Below are positions 12,447 through 23,640 of a stretch of DNA of 64,000 nucleotides, piece by piece. How positions within the stretch are numbered: the first letter of the stretch is position 1; every line of letters starts with the position of its first letter. Position numbers and translations under genes: made by a program. The notes under the pieces are model-generated. The model worked only from the letters and a program-made list of their open reading frames with translations. It did not search any database and was not told the DNA's origin. This DNA comes from Adiantum capillus-veneris (taxonomy: Eukaryota; Streptophyta; Polypodiopsida; Polypodiales; Pteridaceae), in contig CM043960.1 of NCBI GenBank assembly GCA_014529385.2, positions 27,915,896 to 27,979,895 on the forward strand, in the 5' to 3' direction.

Positions 12447-15033
12447 TGATATCCATTTTTTGTCTCTCATAAAATATTTTAAGAAGCCACTTCACCCCAC
12501 AAAAACACCCTAGCACAATGACTAGGCTCGCTTTTTCATTGTAAATAAGTGTGCGTGCGTTTAGGGTTTTTATCATATGTTTTAATCAAATCATTGAGCG
12601 AGTCATTGGGCTAGGAGACAAAAAAATTAATTTATAATATTACGGTCCTCTTTACATGTAAATATTTTCTATCAAATAAAGGACCTAAGTCTAAAGGATT
12701 TTTTTTTCAAATTTTTTGTATTTGTATAAATATATATTCATAGGCGTGCGTTATCAGGCCTAAGTATGCTAGCTTCCATCGTGTGTCATTCCTTATACAT
12801 ATTTTACTATCATTCTATCCCTTAAGCTCTACTTACACAAGCCTTGAAAAACCCTTATGTGAATTCACCGTAAAAATATACTAATAACCTTATCAGCTCC
12901 GTCATATTCTTTTCCATCCCTCCCAGTTAAATATTCACAAGTAAATAGATCATCTTCAAATAAATTCCATAAATCACTCAAAGTAGAGAATAATTGAGGG
13001 TCCCTTCCCTCATCATTTTTCTCCCTTTATTTTATATATTTTTTACCACCATGCATCCCATGTGTCTATTTTTTATGACTAGCTAGCCTATCTTTTTATC
13101 CCACACGTATATATTATATTTGATACTTATCCTAAACCATACATGTGTGCAAGATCCTTGGAAATATTATGTCATGGTTGATGTATGGGGGGCTCACTTG
13201 GAAGACTACAAAGGAAAAAGAATAAAATAGTGGCCCACTTCAAGCTTTATTAGATGCTGCAGGGACAACTTTTTGCTCAAATTTTGGCACCTTCTTATGA
13301 TCCGAATTTGAGAATACTTCCAAAAGAGAAAATGTAGCTCATGAGCTGAAGTATTTTTCATAATGTTTTCAGAAATTTTGAAGTCAAGGATGATTATACA
13401 TGAAATTTATGGCCGACTTCAAAACTGCCACCTCATACACCAAAAAATCTTCCTATTTCTCTCACCCTTCCACATACCTACTCACTCTTACACACTCCTC
13501 CCTCTCCTTCCCACTCCCAAACCTGCAACTCCCATGTCCTAATTCACTCTCTTCACCATTGCCACTTCTCTCACACCTCCATACCCTTCATCCTCTATTT
13601 CTATACCCTATGTGCTCCCCTTTCTCTTTACATAAAGGTCCATATTACCATATCCTCTTCAACTTTCTAAAGAACTCCAAAAAATCAGCAAAAATCCAAG
13701 TTTAACCTCTAAAAATGAAGGCTTTTATCATGAATTATCCAAGGTTTTGAGATAACATAGCTTCATCGACACGTGCAACTTCGCCATGTTGACCGCTTCT
13801 TCTATCGGTGCTGTAACAAGGTGAATGTCAACTTCTCCAAAGCTTCAACCTCTCTTTATAAGCTTATCCTTTCTCTAACCTTGCTCATCATATATCTCAC
13901 CATTTGGTGAATGATTTTGTAAATGTTTTGTAGTGATTATTACTAACCACTAACCACTAACCTTATTGTAAAAATGCACCCTCTACTATCTATTAGAATA
14001 GGCACTCTCAAATTATTCACTCAATCCTCTCTCCTTTCACCCTCAATAATTCTCTTCCCTTGAGCCCACATCCATGTGACTCAAAGGACAAGAGAGACCC
14101 ACTCTCATTTAAAAAAATAAAAATATGCATAATCTTTTATTTCTTCAAATAAACTTGATTAGGCCTAATCCTAATCGGGGCTTCTAAAACCTATAAATAG
14201 AGCCCTTCTCTCCCTTGTAAATCAACACATAATCACACTACACCACACCACACCATTCGAAACACATAGCACACCACTCTTCAAGCCTAGTTGTGTAGAG
14301 TGTGTGCATTGTGAGTGCTCTATTCCATCACTACACATAGGTGCATGGAGAAGCTTGAAGTTAGTTATGCCATCTAGAGGAGTGGAGTGATGCCATACCC
14401 TTCATCACACTTGTAGCCTACTCTTGTGCATAAATAAGATGTATAGTTTTGGGTGCAATTGTATACTGCAACTACGACTCTTCTTTCCAAATTTATTTGA
14501 TAAGTTGGCTCATCAGGTGGTTGAAGGTATATTGTCCTTGAAGTCTGTTGTGCCATTTCATGCTTGGTGGTTTGAGGGCTTGTGAATTGTTTGCCTAAAA
14601 AGTCAATTGTAAGAGGGTGCTCAGTGAGAGGTCTCCCGTGACCCTAAGACAATTTGTGTATTGGCAACAAGGTTAAGTTTTGTTTTGTCTCTTTGTTTCT
14701 CATCAAGCTTTGTGTGCATCTAGTCTTTAAGGCTAAGACTGAGTTGCTCAAGTTGATTTGTGCTCTTTACCTCTCTCTGGCGTGGTGAATGTTCGTGTTT
14801 GGTGTGTGTGGCTATCTTGCATTCCCATCTCTTTGAGTGTTTGATTACAAGGAGATATCGTGTGCGTCCTAGTTCGCATCTACAACTAGGTGGTGCCCCT
14901 TTTCTTGTTTGGTTTCTAGATGTGGGTTGTTGTTATCTTTGATTGTGCTTGCCCCAGCCCCAATTGAGTAGCACGGGAGCCTTGAAGGGTGTTTAGAGGC
15001 CACTCTTCTTGTTCCCCACCAAGGACCGCCTCA
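12447..15033 (+). mobile_element. Solo LTR of a Ty3/gypsy element, ~2.6 kb
   Basis: This 2,587-bp segment begins TGATATCCATTTTTTG and ends ACCGCCTCA. Both ends match, in the opposite orientation, the long LTRs at 29623-32335 (start on the minus strand TGATAGCCATTTTTTG, end GACCGCCTCA). The last 100 bp are closely similar to that LTR end (GCCCCAGCCCCAATTGAGTA, CACGGGAGCCTTGA, GTGTTTAGAGG). The segment interrupts the satellite and is flanked by CTAG on both sides. No internal region accompanies it, so it is best read as a solo LTR left after recombination between two LTRs. The ORFs inside it are not genes. Confidence 0.85.
14191..14200 (+). promoter_or_regulatory. Predicted TATA box of the solo LTR
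   Basis: CTATAAATAG lies about 840 bp before the LTR end. The same CTATAAATAG core occurs at the matching place, on the minus strand, in both long LTRs (30455-30465 and 43726-43736). Its conservation in diverged copies supports a real promoter element at the U3/R boundary. Confidence 0.65.
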
Positions 15034-16900
15034 CTAGCATTAGACATAGAGGGTTTGCTAGCATAGAGGACACCTTATGACCCTAGGACCATAGGATGCC
15101 AGCATAGCCCATGTATGATTTCTCTTTTACCATAGAGGACATCTTCTGGATCTAGGGTCATAAGATGCCAACATATTTCATAAATGGCTTCTTATAAGTA
15201 TACAAGTAAACATAGTGCATAGAGGGAATTTTACTAGCATAAAGGCCACCATATGGCCTTGGGGCCATAGGGTGCCAACATAGAGCATAGAGGCCTTTTT
15301 ATTAGCACCTTGCTGCCCTTGGGATGCCATAGTGCTATAAAGTGGTTTTTGTATATGTAGCAGAGAATTCTCTCACACATGACACCTTGGTCACCATCTG
15401 GCCCTTGGTCCATATGATAGTAGCATAGAGGACACCCTATAGCCTTAGGGCCATACACTGCCAACATATAGTATACATGGTTTCTTCATAGAGAAAACGT
15501 TTTAGCCCATACGCAATAGAGTGGAAACCTAGACCATATGATGTACATCTTACTAGCATATAAGGCACCCTATGACCCTGGGGCCAAAGAGTACCAATTT
15601 AGGGCATAAAAGGGTCTCTTCCTAGGATGAAGGGCACCTTGTGGCCCTAGGGCCATAGGGTGCCAACATAAGGAATAGAGGGTTTACTGCTAACATAGAG
15701 AGTCTCTTTATAGGATAATGGGCACCCTATGGCCCTAGGTCATAGGGTGCCAATACAGAGTCTCTAAGATGGCACCTAGGCTAAGGTGGTCTTTGCAAAC
15801 GTGGTAAGGAATACTCTCAAAGGTCACATTTCCACCCCATGGCCCTTGGGACCATAGAGTGCCAACAGAGAGCATATAGGGTTTCTTACTAGCATAGAGA
15901 GCACCCTACAGCCCTGGGGCCATAGGGTGTCAACATAGTCAAATGGGGTGCAAATATAGAGCATAGAGGGTTTCTTACTATCATGGAGGACACCTTGTGT
16001 CCTTGGTGCCATAGGGTGCAAACATATAGCATGGAGGGTTTCTTGCTAGCATAGAGAGCACCCTATGGCCTTGGGGCCATACAATTCCAACAAAGAGCAT
16101 AAAGGGTTTTTAAATAGCATAGAGGATAGCTTATTTCCCTGGGGCCATATGATACCAAAATAGAAGAGTCTTAAGAAGGGCACCTAGGCCACTAAATCAC
16201 CATGGGGCCATAAGGTGGTCTTTGTGGGGAATTCTCCTAAAGGGTTCCTTGGACACCCTATGGCCTTTGGACCATAGGTTACCAACATAGATTTTAGATG
16301 GTTTCTTACTAGCATAGAGTGCACCTTGTGGCCTACGGTCTTTAGATGATAATATAGAGTTTCAATGGTTTCTTACTAGGCATAGGGGGCACCCTATGGC
16401 CCTGGGGCCATAGGGTGTCAATGTAGAGCGCAAAGGTTTTCTTTCTAGCATAGAGGGAACCTTGTGGCCTAGGAGCCATTTGATGCACCCCATGGCACGA
16501 GGATTGTAGGTTGCCAATGTAGAGCGTAGAGGTTTTCTTTCTAGCATAGAGGGAACCTTGTGGCCTAGGTGCTCCCCTAGAGCATACAAGGTTTCTTAGT
16601 AGCATTATAAAGGGTACCTTGTGGCCCTCAAGTATCCATAGGGTGCGAGCATAGAGCGTAGAGGGTTTTTCTTACTACCATAGAGGACAACCCATGGCCT
16701 TAGGGCCATAGGGTGACACATAAATAAAGTACCATATGGCTTTGAATCCATAGATCTATTTATATGTTGAGACGTGCTAACAATCCTAACCATATGGCCT
16801 TGAGGCCGTAAAGAGACATATTTTGTATTATCATAAAGTCATAGAGATATCTACAAAGAGAACCCTATGGCCTGAAGGCCATAAGAAACTTAGTCAAGGA
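15034..16900. repeat. Satellite block, right part
   Basis: The block continues the array interrupted by the solo LTR. Monomers with CATAGAG...CACCCTATGGCC...GGCCATAGGGTG recur about every 60-75 bp. Near 16425-16600 a longer duplicated unit is visible, with AGAGGTTTTCTTTCTAGCAT and GGGAACCTTGTGGCCTAGG occurring twice. ORFs in this block (such as 15234-15467 and 16342-16605, minus) are translated satellite. Confidence 0.88.
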
Positions 16901-17183
16901 AATCATCCAATGCAAGAAGATCATGGCAATAAAAAATGAGACTTGTGCTCTAGAGCTTAAAGGCATAAATTTTTGTCCAAGTATACTTCTAGACGCCACC
17001 ATCATGGACAAAGAACTAATGTAGCTAGATAAAGATTAGGAATCTCTAGACAATGAGGAGCATAAAAATAAATTCATTGTAGATGTGTTGTCAGTTAGTA
17101 AATTTGCTATTTTCAATTAGTTTTTCTAAGAGTGTGACAAAAAAGATTTATCAAAATGTAGATACTTTGGAATCTAAAATTAG
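16901..17183 (+). other. Possible first exon and intron of the FCP1-like relic
   Basis: An ATG-initiated frame begins near 16922 and reads for a few tens of codons before stops. The stretch ends in TTCTTTAAACTTGCAG (to about 17202), a good splice acceptor, directly before the open frame of the FCP1-like gene. A first exon plus intron is plausible, but no donor site is clear. Confidence 0.35.
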
Positions 17184-18587
17184 GTGTTCTTTAAACTTGC
17201 AGTCCTTCATCAAGATATTGCGGCTGACAAAGTTTTACTCGAAATCGTTGGTATAGAGGATGCTCATGCCATTGACCCTACTGAGAAAGATTCTATTAAT
17301 CTCCATGTCAACCAAAGAGCTTCTGAAGAAGATGACAAGAATCTACAAGTTTTTGGAGGTCAAGTCCTGCAACGACTGGAGATAAATTTAACGAGTAATC
17401 CAATGGAAGAAGACAGTGAAAGCTCTAGAACATGTGCAAGGCAAGAAGAAGAATCCAATGAAAATATTCTAGTAGCCCAAGATTTGGGAATTGGATTTTA
17501 TGGCACTACAATGGAAGTAGAAGGCAATGCAAGTTCCAGAACATGTGCAACGCCAGAAGGAGAATCCAACACAAATATTTTAGCACCCCAAGATTTGGAA
17601 ATCGAAGTGCATGGTGAGTCAGACCTTCCATCCACCAACAAACCAATGCTAACTATAATAGTGAGCTTGTGTGGATTGTTCCTGAGGGTATGCTGGCAAA
17701 ATTCCAAGAAAATGAAGAGCTTAAAGTTTGGACATGAGCATCTTGTTCTTTGTCCAAGATGCATGGAGTTTTTAAAGGCTCTACTCAGAAATTTCAATGC
17801 AGGGATATGGTCAACTGCTAATGACATGCATGTTCTGGACATCATCAAGATTTTAGAAAAGGAAGATAAAGAAAATTTTCCATTCTTTATGATCTGGGGG
17901 CAAAGCCAATGTCAACCATGCGTAGAATCAAGGATCACTCGCTTAGATAATCCAGGAGTAGAAGCACTTTTCAAACCATTGGCTATTGCATCATTTAAAA
18001 TTTGGGCTTGATGCAAGAAGATTGCTTCCTGTGGATGATGAACCATTAAAGGGATGCATGAATCCTGCATTGAATTGTATTTTTCAACCATCATTTTATG
18101 TTGATGATGAGGAGGATAATATCCTCCTTGGGGAGCTGCTACCATATATCAAAGCTCTGTCAATGTTAATGACATTCGCACAGTTACAGGGTCTCATTTA
18201 TACGGACAAGCACCCATTGCTCAAGGTCATGAGCTTTATAACCGTATACACAAGGTTGTTGCAGAGTAAGAGGAGAGAAATATAATTTTTCTAGGAAAAA
18301 CCTACTCCACGAAAAGGCTACCAGAAGTTTCTAGTCCTCTTCACGACGATGAGAAAGTTGCAACATCTAGCACTAGTGGAATGTCCACTCGAAGTCAAGA
18401 CAAGAAACTTTCAGCACGTGATCGAGAAAAAGTAAGGGTCTTAAAGAATATCAAATTGTTATCAGCCTTGAAAGGTATAGAAGCAATCATGATTGCCCAA
18501 AAATTGGGATACAAGGATCCTGAGATCAAAGTACATGAAGCCAGGAATTATATAAAGCATCTAAAAATTCAGTATGATCTCAAATAG
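17184..18587 (+). pseudogene. Decayed FCP1/NIF-like (HAD-family) phosphatase gene, copy 1
   Basis: The open frame 17184-18011 contains a 39-residue linker repeated twice (SSRTCA...ES(N)xNIL near residues 80-115 and 119-150). A HAD-like phosphatase region then begins near residue 155. Family landmarks are CPRCMEFLKALL, IWSTAND, a later C (GQSQC), and, in the next frame, LLPVDDEPLKG...NP and GELLPYIKAL. These match in order the FCP1/NLI-interacting-factor domain (RPxxxEFL, WTSA, C, LLIDDSP). The nucleophile motif DxDGT(L/V) is replaced by VSLCGLF, so no catalytic Asp remains. The frame shifts near 18000 and again near 18165, where the sequence continues GQAPIAQGHELYNRIH. A stop lies at 18267, and the frame then runs on to 18587 (68-residue basic tail). 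The start at 17184 is GTG and probably lies in an intron; the exon likely begins near 17203. Confidence 0.6.
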
Positions 18588-18599
18588 CCCTATATCAAG

Positions 18600-18840
18600 A
18601 AATGATGGAGCAAAGTTTTGTAACATTTTGTCATTCACAAAGATCTCTATGTACTCAAAGACTTTGTTAGAGTGCTTAGGATTTCAAGATATATGAAGAT
18701 GTAAATGATTAATAGTTTTTTAATTTGTCTTTCAATACTATAAGTAACTTTTGAGTTTTGTGTGCCAAATGCTCTTTTTTTAAAAAGGTTTTATAGTTGT
18801 TTTCTATGAAATTTGAGTTCATTGTGCCATCAAGGACAAT
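18600..18840. other. Short AT-rich spacer
   Basis: AT-rich sequence between the end of FCP1-like copy 1 and a few diverged satellite monomers. No feature is supported. Confidence 0.4.
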
Positions 18841-19010
18841 CTACATGCTCATAAGGTCAAATCTTGCTCTATGACCTTGGGGGAATTGCACTTTATGGTA
18901 TGAACACCCTATGAGTCTAAGGCCATAGGGTCATAGTTTGGAATGTGTTCTTGCATAAGACTTACTAAGTGTAACCATAAATTAGAACCCTATGTCCCTA
19001 AGGTCTTTAA
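18841..19010. repeat. Two or three diverged satellite monomers
   Basis: CACCCTATGAGTCTAAGGCCATAGGGTC near 18903-18930 and CCCTATGTCCCTAAGGTC near 18989 carry the monomer palindrome in degenerate form. They separate the two FCP1-like relics. Confidence 0.6.
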
Positions 19011-19823
19011 CACACTTAAGATATCTATATTAACTTTTTTTTTAATCATTTCAGGGCTTCTAAGAAAAAATGTTTTGCTATTAGATTATCACAAAATAGA
19101 GGATCTCCCTTTCATATTACATCAAATATTACATTTAAACCAAGAGCAATGGTTTCATTATCTACCAGCATCTTTCAAACAGGAGAAAAGAACGCTTATC
19201 TTGGGTGTGCTTCTTACAACATTTGAGCTTCAATCAAGGCCAGCCTGGACCAAGTACATGTGCATTGTAGAAGATAACAATGAGGTGTATGCGGTGCGTC
19301 TAGATGCAGAGTATTTCTTAAGATTTTTCTTTGAGTTCTTTGAGGTCTGGATTTGGAGCTGCCATCGTTTACAAAAAGCTCAACAGATAATCAAAACCAG
19401 TTTTCCTACACAAAGTCACAAATTCAAGATGATTATGGATAACAGGTGCTGCCAAATTCAAATTTCATGCTCGATTACAAAAGAGCATATCACAAAAACA
19501 TTTTTACTATATGGAACCTATTTGATTATTTAGATGGGGGCAACACTATAATATTTGATGATAGTACATACCGAGTGATGTGGAATATGCAAGGAACTTA
19601 TATGATTTTTCCATATTTTTGGAACCAGCCTACTCAATTGCTTCAAAGTTTTTGAAAAGATGAAATTGTTCCATGGTTATGTGGATGGTTGTATGCTAAA
19701 GACAAGAGAGACTATACCATAAGAAATTTTGTAATGTTCCATCGTGATCCTGAGACTCACTATGTAATGCAATGTTATATGTCTCAAAGCACTCAAAATC
19801 TCAAGAGAAGGAGGTTACCTTAA
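18943..19823 (+). pseudogene. Decayed FCP1/NIF-like phosphatase gene, copy 2
   Basis: A likely exon begins after the acceptor TTTAATCATTTCAG (ending near 19053). It reads through RTLILGVLLTTF, RLDAEYFLRFFFEFFEVWIW, and in the shifted frame (19446 onward) KNIFTIWNLFDYLD, NTIIFDDSTYRV and IFPYFW. The order matches the plant FCP1/NIF domain: hydrophobic strand with DxDG, RPxxxEFLxF, FEVxVWSS, later IW, NTLLIDDSPYK, IFP. The DxDG position reads LGVLLT, so the catalytic Asp pair is absent. There is a frameshift near 19446-19530 and an in-frame TGA at 19653. The frame then continues (DEIVPWLCGWLY...) to TAA at 19821. The ORF start at 18943 lies in satellite and intron sequence and is not a real start. 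Confidence 0.6.
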
Positions 19824-20530
19824 GTGTAAAATAGCTAAGTATTCTAAATAGCATCTACAAAGTATTTGGCATTGTGTACTTTTCAAATTTTAAACTTGAA
19901 AGCTATGGGATAGCTTAAAAAATATTTAAAATATTTTCTTAATGAAGCCATCCTATTGTGAGGAGACTTCTCTGATTCAAGTTCTTTGGTTTCAGTGTTT
20001 AATGCTTCTATGGTAGTGTTAAATTTTTCTTCTTAATAATTGTCTTTATTAAGTGATGCAAACAATCAAAATGTTCTTGACATTTGGTAGTGTTACAAAA
20101 CGGTGTTTTTTGAACACCCTCAATCTTGGAGATATCATACTCTTTCTAGCTAGTACTTTGTTGTACATGCAATGAAGACCATCATTTTTATGAAATTGTC
20201 AAGTTGTTGGTGGTAATCTTTGTGTCTATACTTTATACTATTTTGACATAATCGATGTATAAAATTTGTATTATTCACATCAAACGGTGTTTTTAAACAC
20301 CTCCTTTTTTTGAAACACCATCTCTAAAAACTTTGAATGAAGTTTTAAAGCATGTACTTGATGTAAAAAATCTTCATCTTAACATAGATTCTTTGGCACA
20401 AACTTATGTTAAGAGTTTTTATATTGTAGTTTTATGTTAAGAAACAAATTCAAAGTTAGAATTACGATAGTTTATCTAAGTCAGTGCCTCATTTAACTTT
20501 GTATAGTTAAATAAAATACCAAATGGAATT
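19824..20530. other. AT-rich intergenic stretch
   Basis: Two copies of a short motif, CAAAACGGTGTTTTTTGAACACC near 20097 and CAAACGGTGTTTTTAAACACC near 20281, are the only repeated feature. No gene is recognised. Confidence 0.5.
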
Positions 20531-21190
20531 ATAGGTGCAATAGATGGCATCTTATGGTCTTAGGGCCATAGGATACTCTATATTATTGTTTAGATTCTTT
20601 AACTGTTTGTGAACATAGAGCATAGAGGGTCTTTTAACTACCATAGAGGATATCCTATGGCTTTGGGGCCACATGGTCTCAATATTGAGCGTAGAGGATT
20701 TCTTACTAGCATAGAGGGTACCTTATGGCCCTAGGTCTATAGGGTGCAAACAAAGAGTATAGAGGATTTCTTACTAGCACAGAGGGCACCCTATGGTCTA
20801 AGGCCGTATGGTGACAACATATAGAATAAAGGGTTTCTAACTAGCATACGAGGCACACCTTGTGCACTTGGGGACATAGAGTGCCAACATAGAGCATACA
20901 AGGGTTTCTTATTGGCATAAACAACATCTTGTGGCCCTAAGACAGCCTACAGACTTAGGGACATAGGGTGGCACATAAATAAAGTCCCATATGGCTTTGA
21001 AGCGTTGGATCTCTTTATACGTTGAGACTAGCTAACAATCCTAACGCTATGGCCTTGAGGTCATAAAGAGACATATTTTAGATTATCTTAAAGTCATAGA
21101 TATATCTACAAAGAGCACTATATGGCCTTAAGGCCATAGGTGCAATAGATGGCACTCATGGTCTTATAGCCATAGGATACTCTATATTAT
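20531..21190. repeat. Satellite block (last block)
   Basis: Palindromic monomers (for example ATGGTCTTAGGGCCATAGGAT near 20550 and 21150) form the block. The sequence GGTGCAATAGATGGCA(T)CTTATGGTCTTA...CTCTATATTATTGTTT occurs at both ends (about 20530-20590 and 21135-21195), so the block is bounded by a direct repeat of about 60 bp. Confidence 0.8.
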
Positions 21191-21690
21191 TGTTTTGACT
21201 TTTTAAGTGTGAAATATTAGTTTGAATGTTGTTTAAATTATCGTGTATTTAAAACTTGATAGCATGCTACAAAACCATGACCAAGTATTTTGTTATACTA
21301 TATTAAGGTCACCAAATTTATGACAAGAGTGTTCAATAGTATTTGTCTTTACATAGTATCTTTTTTAATTGTTGTTATCAATCTATATGCTACTTTAAAA
21401 TCATATCCATTGGTTTTTTTGACACCTCATTTTTTGAGAGGCTACTTCTAGAAGCATTTGTTGAATTTTGAAAAGCATTGATGTCATACAAATCCTCTTT
21501 CCAAGAACTATATTGGAGGTTTATTCTTAAATTTTATAGTGGAGAAACTAAAATAGACTCATACAATCAACATAATTTATCTAAATTAAAAGCAACTAGA
21601 GCTTAGAAATCATAAAATAACACAATCCTAGCATACACGTTTAGAATTTGGGAAACGGGATTTTCCCAAATTATCTAAAATGGTGTTAGA
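21191..21690. other. AT-rich intergenic stretch
   Basis: Nothing recognisable was found apart from AT-rich sequence. The gypsy integrase fragment begins just after it. Confidence 0.45.
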
Positions 21691-21694
21691 GGGA

Positions 21695-22790
21695 AGCAAC
21701 CTGGATTACTCCAGCCATTGCCTATCCCAAATTAACCATGGGAGATTATATCCATGGATTTCATCTTTGGACTACCCAAGTCTAGCCATGTGAATACGGG
21801 AATATGGACAATAGTTGACAGGTTTTGCAAGAAAGCACACTTTATTCCTGTCAAAAAGACTATTACGGCATGCCAAATGGCAACTCTCTTCGTATCACAG
21901 ATTTTCAAACACCATGGATTACCAACATCCATTGTGTCAGATAGAGATCCTAGAATGACCATTAATTTTTGGAAAGATCTCTTTGAGAATATAGAAACAA
22001 GGTTAAATTTCTCTTCGGCCTATCACCCACAAACGGATGGCCAAAGTGAGATAGCCAATCTTACGATACCATATCTAGTAAAGACTTATGTTATAGAAGT
22101 ACATCAACGCTCACAATGGGAAAAGTACTTACCTCTTGTGGAGTATTCCTACAATAATATTGTACATACATCTATGGGAAAAGCACCTTTTGAGATCATT
22201 GAGAGAAGACCTAAAGGTCTCTTTCTACTCTAAGTACAAAGGAAGATCTTCACTGCCGATGAGTATAGTCATGACCTGCAAGAATCTTTTCAAAAGGTTA
22301 AGGAGGCTATATCCATCTCTCAACAAAGGAAAAAAGCTACTCCTAACAAGCATAGAAGGGCCTTAACATTCAAAGAAAATGATTGGGTCTTACTTAAGTT
22401 TCCTAAGGTTCAATTAAGGTAAAACGGGCAAAAATCCTATGGGCCATTAAAAGTAATATGCTAAGCTAGCAAAAAGATACTATGGTCCTTTCCAAATATT
22501 GAAGCCCATCAATGAGACGGCCTACCAACTCAAGTTTCCCAATCATTGGCTCATACACAATGCTTTTCATATGAGCCTACTCAAGCCCTACAAATGAGAG
22601 CCACCACATGAAACAATTATTGATGGCCCTCCCAAAGTTGAAGACCAAGAAGAGGTGCTACAACCCGAAGCTATTCTTTGGCATGAAGAGAAGGTACTAC
22701 GACATGGTACGATTATATGACGGTATCTTATTAAGTTAAAAAATTATCCTTTTGAAGATGCTAGATGTATGCAAGGAATATTAGTATGAA
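21695..22790 (+). pseudogene. Ty3/gypsy integrase and C-terminal (GPY/F, chromodomain-like) fragment
   Basis: The frame beginning near 21703 reads GLLQPLPIP, a stop (TAA), then PWE..SMDFIFGLPKS. This is the usual junction between the zinc-binding part and the catalytic core of plant gypsy integrase. The core from 21754 keeps all three acidic positions: D in MDFIFG, D in IVSDRD, and E in HPQTDGQSE. After a frameshift near 22230 the sequence continues with KENDWVLLKFPK, YYGPFQI (GPY/F motif), NAFHMSLLKPY and a chromodomain-like YLIKLKNYPFEDA before TGA near 22790. It is probably a chromovirus-type element. Upstream RT and RNase H are absent, and several stops show it is dead. Confidence 0.85.
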
Positions 22791-23230
22791 CCTTTTCAAT
22801 GCTTACAATGCTACATTAGAGAAGCACATGTACAATTTTCTTTTTTAAATGACCAATGTTATTGTCTTATAAGACTAGTTCTCTTTTTATTGTACACAAA
22901 TGTAAATAATATGCATGCTTAGAATCATGTTTGTGATGACAATGTCTCTCAAAAACCAAGTAGAATTTATCACTCTACTTGGGAGAATGAAATGGACTAA
23001 AGAGCATACATGCTTGCGGTAGCTATGTCTCCCAAGCACCAAATGGATTAGTCATCCATCTTGGAAATTTATGTTGTGGGGTAAAAAGGGATCCTCTTCT
23101 CTCTAAGTGAGATTGACTAATGACTAAGGATTTATCTCTTCTACTAAGTGAGAGGTAATGTCATAAAATCTAATATCTAACCAACCCAAATGATTTTGAC
23201 ATACTAAATTGATCATTTAATGTGGGAGAA
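22791..23230 (+). repeat. Probable LTR or 3' region of the gypsy fragment
   Basis: Noncoding sequence after the integrase includes TTCTCTTTTTATTGTACA, ATATGCATGCTTA and AAGCACCAAATGGATTA. It has a clear inverted counterpart at about 27375-27660 next to the minus-strand copy of the same element. Exact LTR ends cannot be fixed because no second LTR is preserved beside either copy. Confidence 0.55.
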
Positions 23231-23424
23231 TAAACGGGAACAAGGGTTAGGATATTGACATCTGCTTATAGGTCTATCTCAACACGGGACCAATGGTGAA
23301 GGGGCCCAAATGAGAGATGGTCTATCAAAGAGCAAGCCTAACCAATGGAGCATAAAGACCTTAGGGTTAGCTTCATCGAAGACCTCCAATAGTTAGTGTT
23401 AAATGTCCTTTGACCTTAGGTAAG

Positions 23425-23640
23425 CTAGGGCTCTACTTGAGGTGGGAACCTGGCCCAAGATTGAGGTGCTTGTCATGCCTGATGACTGAGATGCTTGAGG
23501 TGCTTGTCATGCTTGAGATGCTAGGGTTGTACTTGAGGTGAGAACCTAGCTCAATCTTGAGGGGCTTAAGGTCCAAGCTTGTGGTGAGAACTAGTCTGAA
23601 GGTTGAGGGGCTTGAGGTGGCATAAAAGTCAAAGTAGATC
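23425..23640. repeat. Degenerate minisatellite of GCTTGAGGTG units
   Basis: About three imperfect units share CTTGAGGTG(A/G)GAACCT(A/G)G and TTGAGG(T/G)GCTT. Spacing is irregular, between about 30 and 95 bp. The ORFs crossing it are repeat artefacts. Confidence 0.65.

Noticed and set aside
13400-14942. ORFs of 60-101 codons within 12.4-15.0 kb
   Set aside because: They lie inside the solo LTR, have low-complexity Ser/Leu-rich translations and no homologous ORF in the other LTRs.
22136-22366. Plus-strand ORF after the integrase core as a separate gene
   Set aside because: It is the frameshifted continuation of the gypsy integrase region.
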